Of a stretch of DNA of 37,087 nucleotides, positions 16,174-23,956 are shown piece after piece (positions within the stretch are counted from its first letter, which is position 1; each line of letters begins with the position of its first letter). Position numbers and translations under genes: made by a program. The notes beneath the pieces were generated by a model that worked only from the letters and a program-made list of their open reading frames with translations, had not been told where the DNA came from and searched no databases. Origin of the DNA: Geobacter sp. UBA698 (GTDB lineage Bacteria > Desulfobacterota > Desulfuromonadia > Geobacterales > Pseudopelobacteraceae); assembly GCA_002298925.1 (NCBI GenBank), contig DBMM01000037.1:29733-66819 (forward strand), in the 5' to 3' direction.

Positions 16174-16715
16174 TGTCGGCCCTGCTGGAAATTGTTCTCC
16201 TCAAAAAACGTCTCTTAATTGTAATGGGACTGCTCCTAGTTCTCAACATAGTGATTTACGTGGTTCACAGCAGTTATCAGTTGCCCGCCATTGAGCAGGC
16301 TCAGGTGAAATGGAACGACCTGCGGCGCCGTACGTCGGCTGTCGGTCGCATGGATATCAATGCGCTCTATAAGCAGGGTGGAATCGATCTGGAACAGATC
16401 AAGGGCAGGATTCCGCTCAAGCGGGATTTTCCGCGTGTACTGGGTGACATCCTGTCGGCGGCGTCTGCCAACGGAGTCGCTACCGGGGGAATCACCTACA
16501 AGCCCCAAATCGTAAAGGACGAGAACCTGCAGGCGTATGGTGTCAGTATGAACGTGGCCGGCAGTTATGCCGCCCTGAAGAGTTTTCTGGCCGACCTACA
16601 GAATAATCGCGAGATGCTTGTTATTGAGAAGATCATCCTTACCAATGGCGATTACTATGAGGAAAAAGTTTCCATGGATCTCCATTTGACGGTTTATCTG
16701 CGGGAGGGTGCATGA
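16170..16715 (+). CDS. pilO: PilO-like inner-membrane assembly protein (GspM equivalent)
   Basis: This 181-residue bitopic protein has a short N-terminus, one transmembrane helix (LLIVMGLLLVLNIVIYVVHSSY), a helical periplasmic segment and a ferredoxin-like domain near residues 85-180. In type IV pili PilO pairs with PilN, and in type II secretion the equivalent is GspM. The start was set at ATG 16170, which overlaps the pilN stop as ATGA; a second ATG follows directly at 16173, and ATG 16152 lies deeper inside pilN. The stop again overlaps the next gene as ATGA. The tight coupling across four genes points to fixed stoichiometry of the alignment complex. Confidence 0.83.
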   Translation: MMSALLEIVLLKKRLLIVMGLLLVLNIVIYVVHSSYQLPAIEQAQVKWNDLRRRTSAVGRMDINALYKQGGIDLEQIKGRIPLKRDFPRVLGDILSAASANGVATGGITYKPQIVKDENLQAYGVSMNVAGSYAALKSFLADLQNNREMLVIEKIILTNGDYYEEKVSMDLHLTVYLREGA

Positions 16716-17341
16716 ACCGCCAGAAGTTGGCCCTCTTTATACTCCTGATCGTGATGGTGTTGGCAGCAGTCAGGAGTTATATTATCTGGCCGCGCCTGAA
16801 GACCGTTCCTTCACTTAAGTATACTCCGGGTCAAAAGGCCGTACCGGGACCTGATACGCGTTCAACGTCACCAACAGCTAAAGCCGGCCAGGACGAAGGA
16901 CGCCGGCTGCGGCTTGATCTTCTGGACCAAGAGCAGTCAGCCTTCAAGGGGTACCGCCGCAATATCTTCAAGCCGGTCTTTATTGATGAAGTTATGGTGA
17001 TGAAACGGAAAGCCGCAGCGCCGAAAATTGTTCTTCCGCCTGCGCTACCCCAGAAGCCAGCTCCCGTGCCCGTTCAGACCGTAGTTCCGGCTACCCAAGC
17101 CGATATTCAACGCCGCGATCTGGCCCGATTCACCTTTCTGGGCTTCCTGAAAAAAGACAATCGCAAGACCATTTTTCTGGCCAAAGATAAGGATATCATC
17201 CTCGTCAAAAAAGGCGACGCCTTTGCCGGCCGTTATGAAGCATCAGATATTACCGACCAGGCCCTGACTATCCGGGTGACCGATACCCGCGAGGAAATTG
17301 TGATTCCATTAATGGAAAACCGGCCGCTGGGTTCGTACTAA
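16712..17341 (+). CDS. PilP/GspC-like periplasmic linker protein
   Basis: This 209-residue protein has an uncleaved N-terminal membrane anchor (LALFILLIVMVLAAVRSYIIW). A Pro/Ala-rich, flexible periplasmic linker follows (around residues 100-130, with PALPQKPAPVPVQ). The C-terminal beta domain (RFTFLGFLKKDNRKTIFLAKDKDIILVKKGDAFAGRYEASDI...) resembles the homology region of GspC and PilP. That region binds the N0 domain of the secretin and links the inner-membrane complex to the outer-membrane channel. Sequence similarity is modest. The position between pilO and the secretin gene, and the anchor-linker-beta layout, carry the call. Unlike PilP it shows no lipobox, so it is closer to GspC in anchoring. 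Confidence 0.72.
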   Translation: MNRQKLALFILLIVMVLAAVRSYIIWPRLKTVPSLKYTPGQKAVPGPDTRSTSPTAKAGQDEGRRLRLDLLDQEQSAFKGYRRNIFKPVFIDEVMVMKRKAAAPKIVLPPALPQKPAPVPVQTVVPATQADIQRRDLARFTFLGFLKKDNRKTIFLAKDKDIILVKKGDAFAGRYEASDITDQALTIRVTDTREEIVIPLMENRPLGSY

Positions 17342-17393
17342 TCTTTTTTTGCTATAACTGTTATTCACCATTGATCCAGAGGAGACGCCACTG

Positions 17394-20054
17394 ATGCGCT
17401 ACCTGACTCATTTTATTATATTCTTGCCGTTGGCCGCTGTTGCCCTGTTGTCCGGCTGTTCTGCCGCCAGCCGTTCGTTCAGCAAAGGCGAGAGTTTTGA
17501 AAAAGAGGGCAAGTACGAAGAGGCCATGTATAGTTATGCTGATGCCTTTACAAAGAATCCCGAAGCCGGCACATACCGTCTCCGTTTTTTCAGTGCCCGG
17601 GAAAAGGCGGCCAATCAGCGTTTCAAACGAGGCGGCGAGTTTTATGATAACAAGGACTTTGCTGCTGCCGTTGAGGAGTTTCAGGCCGCATTTGGCCTGG
17701 ATCCGACCCAGGAACGGTTCAGGCAGCAGTCCGCCATTGCTGCCCGCATGAAAGACGCCCAGCAGGCTTACCGCGAGGGACTCGAGTTTGAAAAAGGCAA
17801 CAAGCTTAAGGATGCTCTTCGCGCTTTCCAGAAGGCTTTGGAACTGGATGCGAATAACAAGGAATACCAGTCGGCCCTGGCCCGTGTCAGTGGAATGCGC
17901 AAGAGCAAACTTGAAGGATACGAATTGAGCCTCAAGTCGGCCAAACCGATTACCCTCAAATTCAAGGATGCTAAAATCAAGGATGTGTTCAATATCGTCA
18001 CCCAGCTATCAGGCATCAATTTTATTTTTGATGATGGGGTCAAGGACCAGCCAATATCGATCTATCTGGAAAATGCCACGTTTCAGCAGGTGATGGATCT
18101 GTTGACCAATATGTACAAACTGGGAAACAAGGTTGCCAACGAGAGTACGGTCATCATTTATCCGCTCTCGCCGGAAAAAAAGAAACAATATGAAGATATG
18201 CAGGTACGCACGTTCCACCTCAACTACATGGATGCCAAGAAGGCGGTCAACCTGATCCGCACCATGATCCAGGTGCGCAAGGTGTATGTCAACGAGGATT
18301 CCAACTCGGTTGTGGTGCGTGATACCAACGACATTGTCGACGTGGTTGAGAAAATCCTGGATGCCAATGATGTGCCTGACGCCGAGGTGGTTCTGGATGT
18401 GGAGGTGGTCGAGGTCAGCGACAAAAATGCCCAGAATGTGGGGCTGCTGCTGAGCAATTACAACGTGCAACTGGGCGCCTTTAACGGATCCACCCCCTTG
18501 GCCAGTTCCCTGACGTCGGCAGCAACCACATCCACAACCGGCACGACTACCACAACGACGGCTGCTACGGTTGACAATCTTGTGCGGGCCTTTACCCTGA
18601 AGGGGTATGGCGGATTTATCACTGTGCCCAGTGCTCAGTACAACCTGGGCAAGACTCTGGCCAAGGGGGAGGTGCTCTCCAATCCCAAGATCAGGATCAA
18701 GAACAAGGAAAAAGCCAAGTTCAATGTTGGCACGAGGGTGCCGATTACCACTACTACTTTGAACGGGACCCTGTCCCAGGTCAACGTGCAGTATGTCGAT
18801 GTGGGTGTCAAGGTCAACGCAGAACCAAACATCCAGCTTAACAATGAAATTGTTATCAAGCTGAGTCTTGAGGTAAGCTCCATTCTGTCTAAAGAGTCAG
18901 TCGGCGGCAAGGACAGTCCCACTACCGTGGTGACGATCGGCACGAGGAACCTGGATACGGTACTCAGTCTCAAGGACGGCGAGACTAGTGTTATTGGCGG
19001 CCTGATTTCTAATACCAAGAGCGACAGCAAGCAGAAAATCTTCCTGTTGGGCGATATTCCATTGATTGGTCCGCTTATTTCCAATAGCGATACCAGCAAG
19101 GACAAGACTGAACTGATCCTGGCCATCACGCCCCGACTGGTTCGCGGTGTGACTGTTCCGCAGGGAAATCTCATGTCCTTCGCCTCCGGCCATGAGGATG
19201 ATCCTTCTCTGGGCAAGTCCATGGCATCTTTTGAGCAGGAGGCAGTCTTCGAAGCGCCGGGCCGGATGGACAGACAACCTGCTGCCAGGCCGACAGCCGT
19301 GAATCCCCTGCAGCCTGTTCAACCCGTTCCAGCTGGCACGAATCCTATCATGCCTGTATTGGCTCCGGCAGCTACCACCACCCCAGCGGTCGCCCCGGCC
19401 GCACCAGTTTCCACTGGGACGGCTGCTCCGCCCGCAGCTGCACCCGGAGCAACCGCCGCTGCCCAGTCGTCTACCCCAGTAGCCGCAGCTGTGCCAGCTG
19501 TAGTGCCTGCTCCGGCGCCCACTCTGGCACCAGTACCAGTACCGGTGCCGGTGCCGGCACAAACAGCACCACAAGTTGCGCCACAAGCCGCTGTTCCGGT
19601 TCCGGCGCCGGTTCCTGCGGCTCTGCCCGCGCCGCCGTCCCAGCGGAGCCTGTTGCAGATTGTTACTCCTAATTCGGTTTCGGTCGGCCAGCAGTTCTCC
19701 CTCGATATTAAAGTCAGCGAGGTGGTAGATCTGGTCAATGCGCCTTTTGTTTTGACATATGACCCTATTTTTACTGAGTTCGTTTCTGCGGTTGAGGGGA
19801 GTTTCCTCAAGCAGGGGGGCAAGCCAACGACATTCTCCAGCCGTGTTGATGCGGCCAGTGGGACATTGACGGTCAACCTGGCGCGCGGCGCCGGAAGCGG
19901 CGGAGTTTCAGGTGCCGGCAGCCTGGCTTCTCTTGTATTCCGGGCTAAAAACCAGGGGCCGGCTGGTTTTGGATTCCGCAGCGTATCGTTTAGCTCTGCC
20001 GATGGCCGATCGGTTACTGTTCTGCCGTTCAGTACTGCCATCGAGATTAAATAA
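17394..20054 (+). CDS. Secretin lipoprotein with N-terminal TPRs and C-terminal cohesin-like domain
   Basis: This is an 886-residue outer-membrane secretin. It starts with a lipoprotein signal (lipobox LLSGC, Cys22), so it may reach the outer membrane without a separate pilotin. Residues about 30-170 form three TPR-like units. About 180-260 is the STN/N0 domain (KFKDAKIKDVFNIVTQLSGINFIFDD) and about 270-330 an N1-type domain. The secretin core runs to about 585 and contains VLSNPKIRIKNKEKAKFNVGTRVPI and GETSVIGGLISNTKSDSKQKIFLLGDIPLIGPLIS. A threonine-rich loop (373-391) sits in the gate region. After the core come an Ala/Pro/Val-rich linker (about 625-752) and a cohesin-like domain (LLQIVTPNSVSVGQQFSLDIKVSEVVDLVNA..., 753-886). 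It would be the exit channel for this locus. A cohesin tail is not part of textbook secretins. Confidence 0.9.
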   Translation: MRYLTHFIIFLPLAAVALLSGCSAASRSFSKGESFEKEGKYEEAMYSYADAFTKNPEAGTYRLRFFSAREKAANQRFKRGGEFYDNKDFAAAVEEFQAAFGLDPTQERFRQQSAIAARMKDAQQAYREGLEFEKGNKLKDALRAFQKALELDANNKEYQSALARVSGMRKSKLEGYELSLKSAKPITLKFKDAKIKDVFNIVTQLSGINFIFDDGVKDQPISIYLENATFQQVMDLLTNMYKLGNKVANESTVIIYPLSPEKKKQYEDMQVRTFHLNYMDAKKAVNLIRTMIQVRKVYVNEDSNSVVVRDTNDIVDVVEKILDANDVPDAEVVLDVEVVEVSDKNAQNVGLLLSNYNVQLGAFNGSTPLASSLTSAATTSTTGTTTTTTAATVDNLVRAFTLKGYGGFITVPSAQYNLGKTLAKGEVLSNPKIRIKNKEKAKFNVGTRVPITTTTLNGTLSQVNVQYVDVGVKVNAEPNIQLNNEIVIKLSLEVSSILSKESVGGKDSPTTVVTIGTRNLDTVLSLKDGETSVIGGLISNTKSDSKQKIFLLGDIPLIGPLISNSDTSKDKTELILAITPRLVRGVTVPQGNLMSFASGHEDDPSLGKSMASFEQEAVFEAPGRMDRQPAARPTAVNPLQPVQPVPAGTNPIMPVLAPAATTTPAVAPAAPVSTGTAAPPAAAPGATAAAQSSTPVAAAVPAVVPAPAPTLAPVPVPVPVPAQTAPQVAPQAAVPVPAPVPAALPAPPSQRSLLQIVTPNSVSVGQQFSLDIKVSEVVDLVNAPFVLTYDPIFTEFVSAVEGSFLKQGGKPTTFSSRVDAASGTLTVNLARGAGSGGVSGAGSLASLVFRAKNQGPAGFGFRSVSFSSADGRSVTVLPFSTAIEIK

Positions 20055-20069
20055 CTTCGTGACAAGCTC

Positions 20070-20564
20070 ATGTTGAAAATTATGACGTCACGCAGAGGCG
20101 TCACCCTGGTTGAACTGGTTGTGTCGGTGACCATTCTGGCCATTTTGGCAGCAGTTGTGATGCCGCTGGCTCAGATGACTGCCCGCCGAAGCCGTGAGCT
20201 TGAGCTGAGGCGCAATCTTCGTACCATACGGACAGCCATTGACGATTTCAATAAGCGTTATGAGAAGTCCAGGAGCGAAAACAAACTGCCTGCCGTTCAG
20301 AACAAGTCCGGTTATCCAGCAACTCTGCAGGAGTTGGTGGATGGTTATGATTTCGGCGAAGTCACTCCTCCCAAGAGGAAATTTTTGCGGAGAATCCCCC
20401 CTGACCCGTTTAATCCCCCCAAAGGAAAGGAAGAACCTAAATGGGGCCTGCGCTCTTACAGCGACAAGCCTGATTCTACCAGTTGGGGGGGAGAAGATGT
20501 GTACGATGTCTATTCATTGAGTGAAGGAACCGCGATTGATGGGACAAAATATAATGAGTGGTAG
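20070..20564 (+). CDS. gspG: GspG-like pseudopilin A
   Basis: This is a 164-residue pseudopilin. The type III signal is MLKIMTSRRG|VTLVELVVSVTILAILAAVV. Cleavage by prepilin peptidase after the Gly would leave V at position 1 and the conserved Glu at position 5, followed by the polymerising helix. The C-terminal part holds a GspG-type motif near the end (DVYDVYSLSEGTAIDGTKYNEW), where calcium is bound in type II major pseudopilins. ATG 20070 gives a 10-residue leader and the internal ATG 20082 a 6-residue one. No clear ribosome binding site decides between them. The prepilin peptidase is not in this window. It overlaps the second pseudopilin gene by 11 nt. Confidence 0.88.
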   Translation: MLKIMTSRRGVTLVELVVSVTILAILAAVVMPLAQMTARRSRELELRRNLRTIRTAIDDFNKRYEKSRSENKLPAVQNKSGYPATLQELVDGYDFGEVTPPKRKFLRRIPPDPFNPPKGKEEPKWGLRSYSDKPDSTSWGGEDVYDVYSLSEGTAIDGTKYNEW

Positions 20565-21063
20565 CTCCCTGAAAACTCCTGCTTGTCATCCTGTGTGCAA
20601 GACGCGGGCACTATCCGTTGACAGACGGGGATTCACGCTGATCGAACTGATGATTGTGGTTTCGATCATAGGCATTCTTGCGGCCATCGCCGTCCCAAAC
20701 TACCAGTGGAGCATCATCAAGGCCAGAGAAGCGGTCCTGCGTGAGAACCTCTACAACTTTCGTACTACGATCGACCAGTTCTACTCTGATCAGGGCAAGT
20801 ATCCCGATTCGCTGTCCGAATTGTCGGATAAGAAATACCTGCGCGAGATTCCCAAGGATCCTTTTACCGGCAAGAACGATACCTGGGTAACGGTTGCGCC
20901 ACCGCCGGAAGTATCCTCTCCGGGAACCGGCGGCAGCGGTCCTCTGGTCATGGGTGGTGCCACCCCTGTTACCGGCGGCGGCAGCGGTCCGGGCAATGTT
21001 TACGATGTACATAGCGGATCAAATCAGGTGGGTACCAACGGTACCCCTTACAACGAGTGGTAG
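20554..21063 (+). CDS. gspG: GspG-like pseudopilin B with long leader
   Basis: This 169-residue pseudopilin carries the classical processing site DRRG|FTLIELMIVVSIIGILAAIAVPNY (Phe+1, Glu+5). A globular domain follows, with DQGKYPDSLSELSDKKYLREIPKDPFTGKND, the typical GspG layout. A Gly/Ser/Pro-rich loop comes next, then a closing NVYDVHSGSNQVGTNGTPYNEW that parallels the calcium-site region of its neighbour. The start is uncertain. ATG 20554 overlaps the upstream stop and gives a 26-residue leader with two cysteines; ATG 20539 and GTG 20521 are longer options. By position and type it matches the OxpG-like pseudopilin known from Geobacter sulfurreducens (needed there for secretion of OmpB), but orthology is not shown here. 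Confidence 0.88.
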   Translation: MSGSSLKTPACHPVCKTRALSVDRRGFTLIELMIVVSIIGILAAIAVPNYQWSIIKAREAVLRENLYNFRTTIDQFYSDQGKYPDSLSELSDKKYLREIPKDPFTGKNDTWVTVAPPPEVSSPGTGGSGPLVMGGATPVTGGGSGPGNVYDVHSGSNQVGTNGTPYNEW

Positions 21064-21067
21064 CACT

Positions 21068-21760
21068 ATGATACAGTTACACAATGTTTCGCTTTCCTAC
21101 CAGAAGGATGCCACTGCCCTGCATGATGTCACCCTTAGGATTGAAAAAGGGGAGTTTGTATTTTTGACCGGGCCATCCGGTGCCGGCAAGACGACGCTGC
21201 TGCGGCTATTGTACGGAGCGCTGCATCCCACTCGAGGTCAGGTCTTGATCGACGGACAGAATGTATCCCGCATGACGCCGTCCCAGATACCTTGCCTTCG
21301 CCGCTCGATCGGAGTAGTCTTTCAGGATTTCAAACTGCTGCAGAATCGTACCGTATTTGAAAACGTGGCGATCACGCTGGAGGTATTGGGTTGGGGACGA
21401 GCCGATATCGGCAAAAAAGTCATGCATATCCTCAAGCAGACCGGCATGGAAACCAAAATCAATCTTACCCCCCAACGTCTGTCTGGCGGCGAACAGCAGC
21501 GTGTTGCCCTGGCACGCGCTCTGGTAAACGACCCCAAGATTCTGCTGGCGGACGAACCTACCGGGAACCTGGATGACGCCAACAAGAATCAGATACTGAA
21601 CATATTCAAGGATGCCAATGTCCGCGGTACAACGGTTGTCGTTGCCACGCACGACCGGCGGTTGATTGAAAACAGCCATAAACGGCTGGTGACCCTCAGC
21701 AAGGGAGATATAGTTGAACAGCTGGAAAAAGAAGAAAACGGCTGCCTGTCAGCCATATAA
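21068..21760 (+). CDS. ftsE: Cell division ATP-binding protein FtsE
   Basis: This is the 230-residue ABC ATPase of the FtsEX complex, which couples ATP hydrolysis in the cytoplasm to activation of cell-wall hydrolases outside. All ABC motifs are intact: Walker A GPSGAGKTT (35-43), the Q-loop VVFQDFKLL, signature LSGGEQQR (138-145), Walker B ILLADEPTGNLD and the H-loop THD. Phrases such as FQDFKLLQNRTVFENVA are typical of FtsE. ATG 21068 lies 4 nt after the pseudopilin stop and agrees with the family N-terminus MIQLHNVS; the open frame extends upstream without meaning. It overlaps ftsX by 47 nt, so the two are translationally coupled. Confidence 0.95.
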   Translation: MIQLHNVSLSYQKDATALHDVTLRIEKGEFVFLTGPSGAGKTTLLRLLYGALHPTRGQVLIDGQNVSRMTPSQIPCLRRSIGVVFQDFKLLQNRTVFENVAITLEVLGWGRADIGKKVMHILKQTGMETKINLTPQRLSGGEQQRVALARALVNDPKILLADEPTGNLDDANKNQILNIFKDANVRGTTVVVATHDRRLIENSHKRLVTLSKGDIVEQLEKEENGCLSAI

Positions 21761-22682
21761 ACGTCCGACCTTGTCCGGTGACAGATTTGGGGGGCGATTC
21801 GGCTATTTTGTGAGCCGTGCCCTGATTAACGTTCGCCAGAACATGTTTGTTAACGTTGTAACGGTTGGAACCATTACCCTGGCACTTCTGATTGTCTCGT
21901 TGTTCCTGCTGGTGTTTGTAAACCTGGAGAATGCGGCTGAAAACTGGAGTGAGCGAGTTCAGGTGACGGTTTATTTCGATCGAGACCTGACCGCACAAGA
22001 ACAGGCCGCACTCCGTACCAGGATCACAGCCATCCCTGGTGCCGCCCGCGTCAGTTATATTTCTCGCGAGGAAGCCCTCAAGCGCTTCAAGGGGAGGCTG
22101 CGTGGACAGGAAACCTTACTGGAGGGGGTCCGTCCCGAAATCCTGCCTACCTCCTTCGAGATTGCTCTCAAAAGTTCAAGTCGGGATACTCCCGGAGTGG
22201 AAGCTTTTGTATCCAATTTGAAAAGGGTTCCCGGCATCAATGAAGTTCAGTATGGTGAAGAATGGGTCAGGCGCTTCAATACTTTTTTGAATTTCATGAG
22301 GATGCTGGGGGCACTGCTGGGATCATTCCTGGTGATTGCAGTGGTTTTCATTGTCTCCAATACCATCAAGTTAACCATTTATGCCCGCCGCGACGAACTG
22401 GAAGTCATGTCGCTGGTCGGAGCAACTCGATTTTTCATCCAGGCTCCCTTTCTGATCGAAGGTGTCATCCAGGGTGCTCTTGGGGCACTGCTCTCCATGG
22501 CGCTGTTGGTTGGAATGTATCAGGCTTTTCTGCATAATGCTGGCAATTTTCTGACCTTCAACCCCGCTCCCTCCGGTCTGGCCTTTCTTCCGATGGAGTA
22601 TGTGGGTGGGATTGTGCTGGCCGGTATCCTGCTCGGTTTCATCGGTAGCCTGACTTCTCTTAAACGATTCATCAATGCCTGA
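21714..22682 (+). CDS. ftsX: Cell division permease-like protein FtsX
   Basis: This 322-residue inner-membrane partner of FtsE has four transmembrane helices. The first is VTVGTITLALLIVSLFLLVFV. It is followed by the large extracytoplasmic loop (about residues 75-185, with VQVTVYFDRDLTAQEQAALRTRI, typical of the FtsX PLD domain) that recruits the EnvC-type activator. The remaining three helices are near the C-terminus with the SNTIKLTIYARRDELEVMSLVGAT signature. The start is TTG 21714, inside ftsE, supported by AAGGGAG at 21701-21707; a TTG at 21771 is a shorter alternative. Its stop (22680-22682) abuts the ATG of the activator gene. The ftsE-ftsX-activator order matches functional coupling. 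Confidence 0.93.
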   Translation: MNSWKKKKTAACQPYKRPTLSGDRFGGRFGYFVSRALINVRQNMFVNVVTVGTITLALLIVSLFLLVFVNLENAAENWSERVQVTVYFDRDLTAQEQAALRTRITAIPGAARVSYISREEALKRFKGRLRGQETLLEGVRPEILPTSFEIALKSSSRDTPGVEAFVSNLKRVPGINEVQYGEEWVRRFNTFLNFMRMLGALLGSFLVIAVVFIVSNTIKLTIYARRDELEVMSLVGATRFFIQAPFLIEGVIQGALGALLSMALLVGMYQAFLHNAGNFLTFNPAPSGLAFLPMEYVGGIVLAGILLGFIGSLTSLKRFINA

Positions 22683-23867
22683 ATGACTAAAACTTTTTTG
22701 TGCATACTGCTGGTGCTGGTCCCGGCGTCTTTAGCTTGGGCGGAAAACGCCAAGGACGAACTCAAGGGGGTCAGGCGGGAGATCAAGGCTCAAAAACGCC
22801 TGATCACCAAAACCCGCAAGGTGGAGGCGGTTGTCTCCACAGAACTGCTCGAGATTAATCGCAGCCTTGAAAAGAAACAGTCTGATCTGGGGATTCTGGA
22901 CCGCGATTTGCGGGACGTTGAATCAAACCTTGAGCGGACCGGACAGTCCATCACTCGGGTAACGGACGAAGCTAACCGCAAGAAAACCGAAATCGAGCGA
23001 CGACTGACCTCGCTCTATAAGGCCGGTGAACTGGGGGCTTTGCGAATGTTTTTCTCATCTGAGACTTTTCCCCAGATGGCGGAAAATATCCGTTACATGC
23101 GATCCATTCTTGAACATGACAAAAGGATTTTTGCAGAGTATAATCAAAAAATTGACGAGTTGCAGCAACTTAAGGCTGATCTGGAACGGGACGCGCTTAA
23201 AAAGGAGCGCATCAAAGAAGGTATCGCACTCAAAAAGCGTGAGATCGAACTGGAAAAGAGCAAGAAAGCCGCTTACCTGATTAAGGTGCGTCAGGATCGT
23301 TCAAGTTATGAAAAATCACTAAAAGAGTTGCAGGCCAATGCGGTTCGACTTCAATCCATGCTCGACAAACTGGAAGCACTCAGCCGGCGCAAGCTTTCGG
23401 CACGTCACGAAAAGCCTGGCGCCAAGCCCAAACCCCTGCAGGAATTACCGCCGGTACCCGACCGGGGATTTGCGTCCCAGAAGGGGCGTTTGTCCCTCCC
23501 GGTGCGCGGTGAGGTCATTGAGGCATTCGGCAAACACAAACACCCCGAATTTAATTCCTATACCTTCAGCAAGGGGCTGTCCATATCAGCTGGATCAGGG
23601 GCCGAGATCAGATCCATTTACGAAGGCAGCGTGATCTTTGCAGATTACTTCAAGGGTTTTGGTAATATGATCATAGTTGACCATGGCGGCGGCTATTTCA
23701 GTCTTTATGCACATGCTGCCAGGATCATGAAGAAAGTCGGAGCAGATGTTGCCAAAAATGAAACGTTGGCCACGGTGGGGGACACGGATTCCACCAAAGG
23801 CTCCATGCTTTACTTCGAGATCAGGCATCAGGGCAAGCCTGTGGATCCTGCCGGGTGGGTCAGGTGA
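22683..23867 (+). CDS. envC: EnvC-like murein hydrolase activator (coiled coil + degenerate LytM/M23)
   Basis: This 394-residue exported protein has a Sec signal ending SLAWA|ENAK. A long coiled coil follows (about 25-235, rich in K, E, R and L). The C-terminal LytM-fold domain (about 270-394) is recognisable from AFGKHKHPEF, GSVIFADYFKGFGNMIIVDHGGGYFSLYAHA and LYFEIRHQGKPVDPAGWV. Zinc ligands needed for M23 endopeptidase activity appear to be lost. The first-His/Asp motif region reads KGLSISAG and the last HxH-type motif reads LYFE instead of LHFE. That is the pattern of EnvC, which activates amidases rather than cutting peptidoglycan itself. It begins directly at the ftsX stop, and FtsX of the same operon is its expected recruiter. 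Confidence 0.88.
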   Translation: MTKTFLCILLVLVPASLAWAENAKDELKGVRREIKAQKRLITKTRKVEAVVSTELLEINRSLEKKQSDLGILDRDLRDVESNLERTGQSITRVTDEANRKKTEIERRLTSLYKAGELGALRMFFSSETFPQMAENIRYMRSILEHDKRIFAEYNQKIDELQQLKADLERDALKKERIKEGIALKKREIELEKSKKAAYLIKVRQDRSSYEKSLKELQANAVRLQSMLDKLEALSRRKLSARHEKPGAKPKPLQELPPVPDRGFASQKGRLSLPVRGEVIEAFGKHKHPEFNSYTFSKGLSISAGSGAEIRSIYEGSVIFADYFKGFGNMIIVDHGGGYFSLYAHAARIMKKVGADVAKNETLATVGDTDSTKGSMLYFEIRHQGKPVDPAGWVR

Positions 23868-23956
23868 AAGCCGGAACGTGACTCCTGTGGTCGAAGACGT
23901 ACCAGCAATTATCAATAAGTACTTGAACCTGTAATATAAATCGCGGAGGCAGAAAG

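Noticed and set aside
18897..20143. Minus-strand frames opposite the secretin linker (Gly/Ala/Thr-rich products)
   Set aside because: They are reverse readings of the Pro/Ala/Val low-complexity linker, with composition explained entirely by it.
20894..21067. Upstream extension of the ftsE frame
   Set aside because: It overlaps the second pseudopilin completely. FtsE family proteins begin at the ATG of 21068.
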